This document shows, piece after piece, positions 40,273-49,781 of a stretch of DNA of 64,000 bases; position 1 is the stretch's first letter, and each line of letters opens with the position of its first letter. Location: NCBI RefSeq assembly GCF_014193285.1, contig NZ_JACHZE010000001.1, positions 62,001 through 126,000 of the forward strand, given 5' to 3'. This stretch comes from Atlantibacter sp. RC6. Lineage in GTDB: Bacteria > Pseudomonadota > Gammaproteobacteria > Enterobacterales > Enterobacteriaceae. Made by a program: the position numbers and the translations under genes. The notes under the pieces were generated by a model that was not told where the DNA came from, did not search any database, and saw nothing but the letters and a program-made list of their open reading frames with translations.

Positions 40273-41796
40273 ATGTTTAATTTTATTAACAGGTTTCGCA
40301 AGAAATCCAATAAATCTATTTTGCATCCAGACACACCAAAGCAACACAGACAATTCCGTAAGGCGCTTTCCCGGATTGTTTCTCCCGTTGGGACAGGATT
40401 TTTTAAACGGGCATTAGGCATTAATACGAACCGTATTTCGGGTTCGTCCAGTGATGGTATTACCGCCCCTATTAACCGTGCTATCGGTGCTTATCAACAG
40501 CAACAGGTGATGTTCCAGGCGCGTGATCTCGTTGTGAATAATCCCCTGGCGGCTAACTATATTCGTGTTGTTACTGACGGCGTTGTAGGCTCTAAGGGAA
40601 TTAACCCGACGGTTTCGCTGGTAAACCGAAAAGGTGAACTGAACATTGCCCTGAATAAACGTATCAGTGACGAATGGTTGAAGTTCGCAGAAAACCCGCA
40701 ACGATTTTCACTGAATAAAAAATTCACTTTTAAGCAATTTTTGCGTGAAGTGAGTAAAGCCCGGATTATCGATGGTGAAACTTTTATTCGAATTCATCGT
40801 TTTGAAGAAGGAATCAGGGTAGAAATTATTCCGTCTGAACGTGTAGACCGAAATTTAACCAAACAAGGTGAAGAACCAGATACCGTCATTTATCAGGGTA
40901 TTGAATTCGATATTGATACTAATGAGGTTGTTGCTTACTGGCTACGTGATTTCGATATTTTAACCCAGACTTATTCCGGCACTTCACAGCGTATCCCGGC
41001 AGAAGAAATTTTGCATCATTTTGACGGGGTATTACCTGATTCATACAGGGGCGTAACTGATTTTCTCGCGTCGATGAACCTGATGAATCACCTGAACGAC
41101 TTTACCTTTGCTTCTCTGGTACAAAAGCAAATCACCGCTGCTTCAATGACGTTCTTAGAGCGCGATAAATCACAGGATTCGTTATTGGACGATGATGAAG
41201 GTGAACACCAAGAAATCACGCAAGAAATGTCGCCTGGTCTGATCATGGAATTACCCGCTGGTTATTCCGCGAAATCGGTAACGGCTAACTCTAACGGCGA
41301 TTCATACGAATCATTCGCGGAAGCAACCATCGAACAGATCGCCGCTGGCCTGGGTGTTTATTCGAACGCGCTACTGAATTCAACCAAAAACGTTAATTTC
41401 AGTTCTGCTCGTTTTGGACAGCTACAAACCAACGCTCGATTTGCTATTTTGCGCGACAAACTGAAAGAACAGGTAATTATTCCTTTGTTCGAAGAGTTTT
41501 TACGGTGCTGTATTGATGATGATGTTTTGCCACTGACTCAAAAAGCAGTTGATGACGTGATTTTCAACACAACTTTTTCAGGCGAAGGTATGAAATCGGT
41601 AGATCCGATTAAAGAATATCAGGCTTATGAAGTAGCTGTTCGCAATAAATTTATGTCACGCCATGAAGCAATTATTGCCATCGGTGGCGATCCGCAAAAA
41701 GTAGATGAAGAAATCGATGCTGATACTCACACCTTAACACCAGAAGACATTCCTCCTGAAAATGATTCACTAAATAATGACGTGATTCAGCAATAA
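40273..41796 (+). CDS. portal protein, lambda gpB family
   Basis: The 507-residue protein has the family block ARDLVVNNPLAANYIRVVTD near residue 77 and YRGVTDFLASMN in the middle, as in lambda-type portals. It forms the dodecameric ring through which DNA enters and leaves the head. The C terminus is acidic. No separate head-protease cleavage site is obvious. Confidence 0.93.
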   Translation: MFNFINRFRKKSNKSILHPDTPKQHRQFRKALSRIVSPVGTGFFKRALGINTNRISGSSSDGITAPINRAIGAYQQQQVMFQARDLVVNNPLAANYIRVVTDGVVGSKGINPTVSLVNRKGELNIALNKRISDEWLKFAENPQRFSLNKKFTFKQFLREVSKARIIDGETFIRIHRFEEGIRVEIIPSERVDRNLTKQGEEPDTVIYQGIEFDIDTNEVVAYWLRDFDILTQTYSGTSQRIPAEEILHHFDGVLPDSYRGVTDFLASMNLMNHLNDFTFASLVQKQITAASMTFLERDKSQDSLLDDDEGEHQEITQEMSPGLIMELPAGYSAKSVTANSNGDSYESFAEATIEQIAAGLGVYSNALLNSTKNVNFSSARFGQLQTNARFAILRDKLKEQVIIPLFEEFLRCCIDDDVLPLTQKAVDDVIFNTTFSGEGMKSVDPIKEYQAYEVAVRNKFMSRHEAIIAIGGDPQKVDEEIDADTHTLTPEDIPPENDSLNNDVIQQ

Positions 41797-41805
41797 GGAA
41801 AACAC

Positions 41806-43644
41806 ATGAGTAAAAAACAACTCCGGCGTAATTTGTCGGTGTTGTCCTCTGGTGGTGATCAAGAACAGTATATTTTCGATATCGCTTTTTCTGATGAAAC
41901 ACCCGTAGTCCGGGAGTTTTTAGACGATAACGGATATCCGATTCTGGTTAACGAAATATTACGCCATGACAACCCGGCAAAGATTGACTTAAGCCGACTA
42001 AACAACGGTGCGCCTCTTTTATATCAACATAACCACGAATTACCGATTGGAAAGGTGGTTGAAGGATCTGCACGAATTGACCCCGATGGTGTAGGCCGTT
42101 GCCAAATTCAATTTTCGGCTGTGGGCGATCTAACTAATGAAATCCGTTTAAAAATAATAGAAGGAACGCTTTCAAAAATTTCTTTTGGTTACGACCTGAC
42201 TGAATACGAATTAATTGGTGAAGACCTTATGGCTTATTTCGCGCCGTATGAGGTTTCTGTTGTTTCAGTTCCGGCTTCAGACAACGTGGGAATTAACCGT
42301 AATAAACCTGAAAAAAGCGAAATAAAACTTTCCCTAAATAAAAACATACAGCGCAACGCTGAAACTAATAAAGAGATTCAAAAAATGGCTGATGAAATCA
42401 TCAAAGAAGAAGTTGAACAGATTGAAGAACTCGAACTCACACCAGACGAGATCGAAGAAATTCGTAAGATGCGCGCAAAACGCGAAGAAGAAGTTGTTGA
42501 AGAAGAAGAACCCGAAGAAGAAGAAAAAATTGAACTGACTGAAGAAGAAGTTCGTTCAATTAAGGCAATGCGTGAGGGTAAACGCGCTAAACCTGTGCGC
42601 CCGGTATACCGCGCAACCCGTAGCCGCGATACCGAACAGAACCTGATGAAGGATTACAATCTCGGTAAAGCGATCCGCGCGAAAATGAACGGTGGCACCC
42701 TGAACGGTCGTGAACTCGAAGTTCATAAGGAACTGGCACGTAATGCTACTTCTAATCATGGTGGTATTTTCATTCCTGGTAATGCTCTGGCCCGTGCTGC
42801 TGGTGCTGGTGTGACCGCAAGTAAAGTAGCGAAGATCACCCCGGATGGTCTGGATATGTCCTCGTTCCTTGATGTGGTTCTGCAACGTTCCGTTCTGGGT
42901 CGTCTGAACATCACCAAATATGACAACCTGACAACTCCGTTGACTCTTCCGAAAATGTCCAAGAATGCTGTTGATTCTTTTGGCTGGGTGGACGAGAACG
43001 GCGCAGGCCCGGAAACTGATATTGCGGTCGAAAGTTTCACAATGACCCCGAAAAACTTCTCCGGTGGTGTTCCGATGTCCAAATACAGTCTGCAAACTGT
43101 ACCGGATCTGGAACGTATCGTGGTTGAACACATCATGCGTGGTTCACAGATTGCACTGGAAAAAACCCTTTTTGCGGCTGCTGGTGTTAATACTGCTAAA
43201 GCGCCGAAATCAATCAACGATATGTTCTCTGCTACAGCGCTGAAATCTACTTCTTATAAATACGAAGAGATCCTGGCGGAAATCGCGAAAATGCGTGATG
43301 CAGGCTTCTATGAGTCTATGACCTGTGTCATGACCGACGCCACCAAAGCGGCTCTTATGACCACGCTGAAAACTGCTGGTGTACCGGGTTACATCGTAGA
43401 TGAGATTACAAACACTATGTGTGGCCTGCCTGTTGAAACTACTGGTCTGGTTGGTGATAACAAGATTTACGTAGGCGACTGGTCAAACATCGTTCTGGGT
43501 TCCTGGGGTTCCGTTGAACTGGATATGGACGATACCACTTACCGTTCACAAGGCGCTATTGTGCCGCGTATCTGGCTGAACGCTGATGTTGGCTACCGTC
43601 ATGATGACGCGCTGAAGGTGCTGGTTCCTAAAGTTGGCCCGTAA
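41806..43644 (+). CDS. prohead protease fused to HK97-type major capsid protein
   Basis: Residues 1 to about 165 are a prohead protease domain (U35-like: PLLYQHNHELPIGKV with the catalytic His, and ISFGYDLTEYE with the Ser region). A very acidic scaffold-like segment follows (about 190-255, with EEEEPEEEEK). From about 280 it is an HK97-fold capsid protein. Most phages have these as separate genes; fusions are known. Self-cleavage is expected to release the capsid subunit. A terminator follows. Confidence 0.88.
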   Translation: MSKKQLRRNLSVLSSGGDQEQYIFDIAFSDETPVVREFLDDNGYPILVNEILRHDNPAKIDLSRLNNGAPLLYQHNHELPIGKVVEGSARIDPDGVGRCQIQFSAVGDLTNEIRLKIIEGTLSKISFGYDLTEYELIGEDLMAYFAPYEVSVVSVPASDNVGINRNKPEKSEIKLSLNKNIQRNAETNKEIQKMADEIIKEEVEQIEELELTPDEIEEIRKMRAKREEEVVEEEEPEEEEKIELTEEEVRSIKAMREGKRAKPVRPVYRATRSRDTEQNLMKDYNLGKAIRAKMNGGTLNGRELEVHKELARNATSNHGGIFIPGNALARAAGAGVTASKVAKITPDGLDMSSFLDVVLQRSVLGRLNITKYDNLTTPLTLPKMSKNAVDSFGWVDENGAGPETDIAVESFTMTPKNFSGGVPMSKYSLQTVPDLERIVVEHIMRGSQIALEKTLFAAAGVNTAKAPKSINDMFSATALKSTSYKYEEILAEIAKMRDAGFYESMTCVMTDATKAALMTTLKTAGVPGYIVDEITNTMCGLPVETTGLVGDNKIYVGDWSNIVLGSWGSVELDMDDTTYRSQGAIVPRIWLNADVGYRHDDALKVLVPKVGP

Positions 43645-43664
43645 TAATATCTTCTCTTAAATTA

Positions 43665-43690
43665 AGCGCTCCTTCAGGGGCGCTTTTTTT
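43665..43690 (+). terminator. Rho-independent terminator after the capsid gene
   Basis: A stem AAGCGCtCC / GGgGCGCTT (one mismatch, loop TTCA) is followed by a T run. It would limit read-through from the capsid gene, while a TAAATA element just behind could restart transcription. Confidence 0.8.
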
Positions 43691-43726
43691 ATGCCCTTAA
43701 ATAATAAAATATAAAGAGGGTATTTT

Positions 43727-44023
43727 ATGATTAAATTTTCACAAAGTCAGATTGATAAACTTTTAAAGTTTGGCGACGTGTATCAAAAAGAGGACGGTTC
43801 AAACGTTCGCGCAATTTACGAACAGTCTTTAATAGAGAATCAGGGCCAGATTTCACAAACGACAAAACTAACTTGTCAACAAGGGAAAGTTGAACAAAAC
43901 GACATTGTTATTATCGATTCTAAACGTTATGAAGTTGGATATATTGACGATGACAATTCAGGGATCATTAACGCACATTTAAACTTCAAAGGTGACGGGG
44001 TGAAACGTGGAAAATACATCTGA
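43727..44023 (+). CDS. probable head-tail joining protein (gpFII position)
   Basis: The small 98-residue beta-rich protein stands directly behind the capsid gene, where lambda has FI/FII. Features such as LTCQQGKVEQNDIVIIDSK fit the fold of gpFII-like joiners. I assign it by position and size, not by firm similarity. Its end overlaps the next gene by 17 bases. Confidence 0.5.
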   Translation: MIKFSQSQIDKLLKFGDVYQKEDGSNVRAIYEQSLIENQGQISQTTKLTCQQGKVEQNDIVIIDSKRYEVGYIDDDNSGIINAHLNFKGDGVKRGKYI

Positions 44024-44423
44024 TACACTCCCGCGCATCCAGATTAAGCGAAAACTTGAATCGATAATGGCTGACGACTGGAAATTAAAAGTTGTTGACC
44101 AGTTTAATTCTGGTGTTAAACAGGAAGTGCAAACGTGGGTAGTGGGGTTAACAGAATCATTTCAACCGATCCAGTTAAATTCTAAATCGCTGACCGCAAC
44201 GTTAACCGTTGATGTTGTCGTATTCTCAGAAATCAACGAAACAGGTGTTCACAATGTTATTTCAAAACTTATGGATCTCACCCCTTCCCTTTTCACCGAT
44301 GAAATTAGGATCAATTCAATTAATCCGGTCAGTTCTGATACATCTTATATCGATGAAGCGAGCGATGGTCATGTTATGGCATCTGTCACGCTTGAATTCT
44401 CATATTACTACAAAAGGAATTAA
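44007..44423 (+). CDS. probable tail terminator protein (gpU-like)
   Basis: The 138-residue protein starts at a GTG after GGGGTG, inside the previous gene. Alternating strands (LTATLTVDVVVFSEIN and MASVTLEFSYYYK) and its place just before a tail-tube gene fit the gpU tail terminator family. The identification is positional. Confidence 0.5.
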   Translation: MENTSDTLPRIQIKRKLESIMADDWKLKVVDQFNSGVKQEVQTWVVGLTESFQPIQLNSKSLTATLTVDVVVFSEINETGVHNVISKLMDLTPSLFTDEIRINSINPVSSDTSYIDEASDGHVMASVTLEFSYYYKRN

Positions 44424-44426
44424 TAA

Positions 44427-46073
44427 ATGCTTCCTATTACATCCCCTGTTGACCCAAAATTAAAACCAGATATTTTCTCTGGTGCGGTCGGTACAGTCGC
44501 TGTTAGTGATGATGTTACCGACGCGCCTACCGCAACCGATCCAAAGTTTATCTTAATTAATAATGTTGTTTCGTTTCCATCGTTAGGCCGTCAGACAGAA
44601 GTTCAAGAAATCGAAACATATGATTCTGACTATATTTCAAAAATGGTCGGAAATCAGTCGTTAAATGATGTTGAGTTATCTGTTTATATTGATCCGAACG
44701 GCGATCATACTCATTCGCTGTTAGACGAAGCAATTTTGAATAAAACCGATCTCAGGTTCAGAAACACATATGAAATGAGCACTGGTGATCAGGCGAAAGT
44801 TCACTACTACGAACTTTTCGAAGCGGTTCCGGTAGCCTCCTATGATTCAGGTGGCGATGATTCAGCAGTAACCCGAACGTATACCCTTAGCGTAACGAAT
44901 GCGCTTGAATCTGGCCTAATGCGCGTTGGCGATCCGTTACTTACGGGTGACTTCGGCGTTGGCGCTGGTACTGGTGACTTTCCCGGCGTCCTGGATACCA
45001 ACCAACTATCAGGGAACCGGTTCTTACAGTTCAAAGCGAGCAATGCTGACAACCCCTTTGGTGCTGGCGCTGCTGCAATCGCTGTACAGGACTCAGAACA
45101 GGCCGGATCTCAACTGGTTATCAACTGTTCAGGATCGCCGTTCATCCGGGTTCGTAATATTGCTGGCGACGGTACAAAAACAGACTGGTACAAGGTTTAC
45201 ACCAGCGCTGAGAAACCTACCCCGCCCGAAATCGGCGCGGTAAAACTTACTGGCGATATCATGAGCGGCGACTTAACCGCTCCAAACTTCACAGCAACGA
45301 ACGCAGTAACAGCCAACACCCTGACGGGCAAAACATCGGTTACGGTTGGTGTGGATGGCGCTAATGCTGTAAGCAGTATTAATATGTTCGCGGGTAGTTC
45401 TTCCAGCTCCAGAAATAACTGGAAAGTTGTTACCGATAAGATTGATTCATTAACTATTGTCGGTGGAACCGCAAACACCGCTAAATTTACATCCGCTGGC
45501 GACGTAGATGTTTTGCGTGACGTTTCCGTTGGACGAAATCTGGCGGTTACTGGTGACGTTTCCGTTGGTGGTGTTAAAGCTGCTGCTGTAGACGGCAGTA
45601 ACATAGCGTTTGGTGATACCAACAAAAACGTTCAGTTGAGATCCACACTGGCGGCAGGCTGGAACGGGATCACAATGAGTTATGACGGCGGCACGAATAC
45701 CGCGATCATGCTTAACGAACGCAATTACACTAACGCAGTTGACAAAACCCACGTTAAAAAGACTGGCGACACGATGACTGGCAACCTGGTTATTAACCAG
45801 AACAATACATCGATTCGTTTCACGTCTTCCAATAATCGGGGATATGTTCAGGCGGGTAACGTAGCGGGGTCAACCGATCCCAACATTCAAACTTTGTGGC
45901 TGACAGGATATAACGGAGTCGATTTAACCGAATTCAATATTAAAACGGCTGTTTCAAGTTACGCTAATATTAAGATTAATGGCAACGCAATATATCACGC
46001 TGGTTACAGACCTTCAGCGGCGGATATTGGCGCTATTGATTTAAATGATGTAATCGATCTCGGATATTTGTAA
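44427..46073 (+). CDS. tail-tube-like domain fused to a fibre-like domain
   Basis: Residues 1 to about 170 look like a tail-tube protein and resemble the separate tail-tube protein at 49782: compare GGDDSAVTRTYTLSVTN here with GGSDSAVTLNFTLTVDK there. The remaining 380 residues are a Gly/Asn/Thr-rich fibre-like domain with a PPEIGAVKLTGDIMSGDL motif typical of enterophage tail fibres and a C-terminal IYHAGYRPSAADIGA. The fusion suggests a tube ring or tail decoration carrying adhesin arms. ATG after AAGGAA. Confidence 0.65.
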   Translation: MLPITSPVDPKLKPDIFSGAVGTVAVSDDVTDAPTATDPKFILINNVVSFPSLGRQTEVQEIETYDSDYISKMVGNQSLNDVELSVYIDPNGDHTHSLLDEAILNKTDLRFRNTYEMSTGDQAKVHYYELFEAVPVASYDSGGDDSAVTRTYTLSVTNALESGLMRVGDPLLTGDFGVGAGTGDFPGVLDTNQLSGNRFLQFKASNADNPFGAGAAAIAVQDSEQAGSQLVINCSGSPFIRVRNIAGDGTKTDWYKVYTSAEKPTPPEIGAVKLTGDIMSGDLTAPNFTATNAVTANTLTGKTSVTVGVDGANAVSSINMFAGSSSSSRNNWKVVTDKIDSLTIVGGTANTAKFTSAGDVDVLRDVSVGRNLAVTGDVSVGGVKAAAVDGSNIAFGDTNKNVQLRSTLAAGWNGITMSYDGGTNTAIMLNERNYTNAVDKTHVKKTGDTMTGNLVINQNNTSIRFTSSNNRGYVQAGNVAGSTDPNIQTLWLTGYNGVDLTEFNIKTAVSSYANIKINGNAIYHAGYRPSAADIGAIDLNDVIDLGYL

Positions 46074-46076
46074 CCA

Positions 46077-46109
46077 TAAATACCCGTATATGATAAACGT
46101 ATACGGGTA
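46077..46109 (+). promoter_or_regulatory. TAAATA element and ribosome-site hairpin before the tail fibre gene
   Basis: A perfect 10-base stem TACCCGTATA / TATACGGGTA (46081-46090 and 46100-46109) with a 9-base loop follows the element. The GGGT of the 3' arm is the likely ribosome site, 8 bases before the ATG. Confidence 0.7.
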
Positions 46110-46116
46110 AAATTAT

Positions 46117-49100
46117 ATGGCTAAAATTCAAATGCGCCGAACTAAGACAGCGGGTCAAAAACCGACTGCGGCGCAAATCCTCGAAGGTGAATTACTTGTT
46201 AATTTTCCTGATCGCAAGATTTACACAAAAAACGATGCTGGCGGCATTATTGAATTAGGTAATCCAGAAACAGCGGATAAATTAAATATTGCTGGCAGCT
46301 TGGTAACTGGCGGCGCGACGACCCTAAACGGTGGCGTAACCATTGCAAATAAAGCGAATATTACGGGCGCTACGGCTGAATTAACTATTGGTAGTGGTAA
46401 TGCAACCCCTACAATTAAAATGGGCGTCACGGCAACAAAATCACACCAGATTAAGGGCAACGGTAACGACTTAGAAATCACCGCCGACCGGGTAAACATT
46501 ACTTCAGGCAAAATGGCGCTTAACCCGCTTGCTGGTGGTGAAATCCAGGGGAAAGGCGGTAACAAAATCTTAAGTGATGATGGAAATGGTAATGTAATCC
46601 TTTCAGGTGGAAAGACCGGGACAACCACTGGCGATCTGGAATTAGGCGGAACCACAAACGGACATTCAACACGGAACGTTAAACTACGCTCCCCTTTGGT
46701 TAACGCCAGTAATGAAGTTCTGGTTGATGCTAATGGTAAGATTAAAGCATCGATGCTGGATACGGGTTATACAACCCCTGCTGACGTTGCAACAGATTAT
46801 TATTCCAAGACGCAAGCAGACGGCAAATATCTTTCAAAAACTGACGCAACCACGAATCATTACACAAAAACGCAAACTGATTCGGCATTTTTGAAAAAAG
46901 CAGATGCAACCGCAACTTATTATTCAAAATCTGAAGCGGATAACCGTTATGTTTCTACAGTGGGTAATCTTCACTCGGAAGGTTATATTCTTAGTAACGC
47001 AGTAGACGGAACGGCTTCGACATCTGATACTTCAATGAAGTATTCCGGTTTCTACCGAATGAATCAGGCAGCAAACGCGCTAAACAATATGAGTATTCAT
47101 GTTGCTAACCCACTGGTGAAAACGGCTGCTGATGCTCGCGGTATCGCTTTTGAAGCGGGTTCAGTTGGAAATAAAGCATATGTTTATCGTTATGGTGCTG
47201 ATGGGAAGTTTGTTAAATCTGCAAAGATCTACACCGAAGACGATAAGCCCACACTGGCAGAATTAGGCGGCGGTGTATTGGGCGGTGCGGTAACTTCTGT
47301 TTATGACCTTACCACTACCAAAACTGTTCAGGCAAATCAGGTAGATGCAAATTATCGAATGTCGGTTCAAAGGGCAGACGGACAATTTTCACCTTATTTC
47401 CGTTTAATTAAAACTGATGTAATATCGAGCGATTCCCTTCCTTCTTCTAATATATCAATTGGTGCTATCGGGTTTCAGGAGGGTTCCAAAACAACAGATC
47501 CATATGGCGGAACGTTACGCGGTCAAATTTCATCAACTGCAAAAACCAGCGGTGGGGCATTACTTTATATCGATGCGCGTGATATATCTGGTGTAGTTAA
47601 AAACAGAATTACCCTTGATACTGATACCGCTACAACGTCGATCGACACTGGAAATTTTAGGGCAGGAACAACTGCGCTAGGCACTACCACAACAGGTGCT
47701 TTAACTTCTACCGGAACAATTGCAGCGGGTAATGAATTAACTGCAAAATCAAAATTAACGTTGAATAGTGAGTCAACTACTACTAACGGTATTGAAATCG
47801 GTTCTTTGACCAATGCCACAAGTCCGTATATTGATTTTCATACCGATGGGACAAGCTCTGATTATAACCTAAGGATCCAGGCAAGCACGGGTAAACTGGC
47901 GGTAATCGGAACCGGTAATATTGAAATTGATGCCAGAACAACAAATTCTCTGAATTTGCATGATAGTGCAACTTCAATGATAAAAATGGCGCGTGGTGCT
48001 ATAGTTTTGCGTGACCATAATAACGGTAACGTAACTATTTCAGGTGGTCTGAAAACTGACGGTGTTTCATCCGGTGATCTTTATCTGGGATATAGTTCAA
48101 GTGCGGGTAGTGCAAGCCAGTATACTAATACTGTTCGCCTGGAATCACCAATGACCTGGAAAGGAACCAGTCAACTTGTAAATAGTTCAGGTAAACTGGT
48201 TGGCGCAAGTCTGGATACTGATTATTTGCCATTAGCTGGCGGTTCAATTACTGGCCCGTTAATTGTGTCCGGTGTGGCTACCCTGAACGGTAATACTGTC
48301 GCTAAAGCTGTAAGCGCAACGTCATTAACTGTTAGCGGTGCTTCGACCTTTACGGGTAATGTAACCACTAACGGATCGCTGATAACAAAAGGCATTGCGG
48401 CAACAGGTACGATTAGCGCTACAACTAACCTGGTGTCTACTGGCGGATCGCTTGAATCATGGAGTAATGGCAATTCGCACATATGGTTCAGGCAATCAAA
48501 CGGAACCGAAAAGGCGTTAGTTTGGGCTGGTAGTGATAATATTTTACGTATGCGAACAGCCGCTAAATCTGTTTCGTTAGAAGATTCCAGTCTGACATTA
48601 TCAGGAATTATTAATTCTGGTGCTATCAGTTCTAGTGGTAATGTTAATGCGGCTTCTTTTAGCACCCCTGGCACTATTAATGCAAACGGGACGATTTCCA
48701 GCGGTGCTATCTATTCGGGTGGTATAACTAAATATACAGGCGGTCAAATATTAGGTCAGAACAACGCAAGATTATTCGCGGATCATGGAAACGGTAACGT
48801 AACCTTATCAGCAAGTTTAACTTCAAACAGCGCAAGTTCAGGGACGCTTATTATTGGTTATGATTCTCGTTCGTCTGGATTTTATACAGACCGCGTTCAG
48901 ATCATGAAACCATTAACGGCAGATTCTTCAATAGCCGCTGCGGGGCGTGTTAGTGGTGGTGATTTGTTATCTGCGGGTATTGTATATTCCGGTAATGGGT
49001 CTTCTTATCTTAATACTGACGGTAACGTTTGGGGTACTGCGTGGGGTGGTTGGGCGTCAACATGGATGTATAACACCGCTAATGAACGCGCTTCTGCTTG

Positions 49101-49350
49101 GGCTAACCAACAGGTTAATGCTTATTTGTATAGCCAGGATGCATGGTATATAGGTTCATATGCGATGGCTCGCTATGCAGGTGCTAACTTAGGTATTGGT
49201 GGACTGGTAGCAGGTAGTGGATTAAACCCTGCCACATGTGACGGTGCATATGATACCGCAACGACATTACCGGGAACCTGGATGTGTATGGGTCGTTCAT
49301 TAACTAATAACGATGCACACCGCACAACTATATGGAAACGTGTAGGTTAA
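46117..49350 (+). CDS. long tail fibre protein
   Basis: The 1077-residue protein opens MAKIQMRRTKTAGQKPTAAQ and ILEGELLVNFPDRKIY, a common N terminus of enterophage fibres. The body is repetitive, Gly/Ser/Thr/Asn-rich, with repeated DGNGNVILSG / DHNNGNVTISG / DHGNGNVTLSA units and TTNHYTKTQTD / TATYYSKSEAD repeats, as in trimeric beta-helical fibres. The C terminus (ending RTTIWKRVG) is the receptor-binding end. A fibre-assembly-like gene follows. Confidence 0.85.
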   Translation: MAKIQMRRTKTAGQKPTAAQILEGELLVNFPDRKIYTKNDAGGIIELGNPETADKLNIAGSLVTGGATTLNGGVTIANKANITGATAELTIGSGNATPTIKMGVTATKSHQIKGNGNDLEITADRVNITSGKMALNPLAGGEIQGKGGNKILSDDGNGNVILSGGKTGTTTGDLELGGTTNGHSTRNVKLRSPLVNASNEVLVDANGKIKASMLDTGYTTPADVATDYYSKTQADGKYLSKTDATTNHYTKTQTDSAFLKKADATATYYSKSEADNRYVSTVGNLHSEGYILSNAVDGTASTSDTSMKYSGFYRMNQAANALNNMSIHVANPLVKTAADARGIAFEAGSVGNKAYVYRYGADGKFVKSAKIYTEDDKPTLAELGGGVLGGAVTSVYDLTTTKTVQANQVDANYRMSVQRADGQFSPYFRLIKTDVISSDSLPSSNISIGAIGFQEGSKTTDPYGGTLRGQISSTAKTSGGALLYIDARDISGVVKNRITLDTDTATTSIDTGNFRAGTTALGTTTTGALTSTGTIAAGNELTAKSKLTLNSESTTTNGIEIGSLTNATSPYIDFHTDGTSSDYNLRIQASTGKLAVIGTGNIEIDARTTNSLNLHDSATSMIKMARGAIVLRDHNNGNVTISGGLKTDGVSSGDLYLGYSSSAGSASQYTNTVRLESPMTWKGTSQLVNSSGKLVGASLDTDYLPLAGGSITGPLIVSGVATLNGNTVAKAVSATSLTVSGASTFTGNVTTNGSLITKGIAATGTISATTNLVSTGGSLESWSNGNSHIWFRQSNGTEKALVWAGSDNILRMRTAAKSVSLEDSSLTLSGIINSGAISSSGNVNAASFSTPGTINANGTISSGAIYSGGITKYTGGQILGQNNARLFADHGNGNVTLSASLTSNSASSGTLIIGYDSRSSGFYTDRVQIMKPLTADSSIAAAGRVSGGDLLSAGIVYSGNGSSYLNTDGNVWGTAWGGWASTWMYNTANERASAWANQQVNAYLYSQDAWYIGSYAMARYAGANLGIGGLVAGSGLNPATCDGAYDTATTLPGTWMCMGRSLTNNDAHRTTIWKRVG

Positions 49351-49352
49351 TT

Positions 49353-49736
49353 ATGATTGACTTTAATACAGCAAAAAAACCACGGTCAAAACATATTGAC
49401 CATTATATTGATTTCGATGTGAAGTTTAACGGTGAGTGGATTCCTTATACCGCTACGCCAGACGACCCAGCCAGCAAAGAAACTTATCAAAAACTCTTCG
49501 AGCAAAATAAAGTTAGTATTGCCCCTGGGGAGAATTACGACTGGATTAATAGTGAATGGGTTGAACGCACAAAGGAACAAATTGATCAACTGAATAAGAT
49601 TGACAATTCAAATAAAATCCGTGAATTAAGCAATCAAATCGAAGCGCTGAAAGATAAAATCGAATTTGGTAAGGCAACGCAAGAAGATGAAGCCAGATTA
49701 CTTGAATTAAGAGAACAGCGCTCTGAACTCGTATAA
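49353..49736 (+). CDS. tail fibre assembly-like protein
   Basis: The ATG at 49353 follows TAGG and gives 127 residues. The N-terminal 70 residues (WIPYTATPDDPASKE, INSEWVE) resemble the domain of Tfa-like proteins. The C-terminal half is a charged coiled coil. Coming directly behind the fibre gene, it likely acts as a fibre chaperone or cap. Confidence 0.65.
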   Translation: MIDFNTAKKPRSKHIDHYIDFDVKFNGEWIPYTATPDDPASKETYQKLFEQNKVSIAPGENYDWINSEWVERTKEQIDQLNKIDNSNKIRELSNQIEALKDKIEFGKATQEDEARLLELREQRSELV

Positions 49737-49759
49737 ATACAGGGGGAATTCTCCCCCTG
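49734..49759 (+). promoter_or_regulatory. TAAATA element and 20-base perfect palindrome before the tail-tube gene
   Basis: The element is followed by a palindrome CAGGGGGA-ATTC-TCCCCCTG (49740-49759). There is no T run, so it is not a standard terminator. The ribosome site of the next gene (AAAGG) lies outside the stem. It may terminate, stabilise or bind a protein. Confidence 0.65.
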
Positions 49760-49781
49760 ATAAATTTAAAGGTTTTTAAAA

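Noticed and set aside
45197-48674. Minus-strand frames opposite the fibre genes, rich in Val, Ala and Pro
   Set aside because: They mirror the repetitive Gly/Thr/Asn codons of the fibres and have no ribosome sites.
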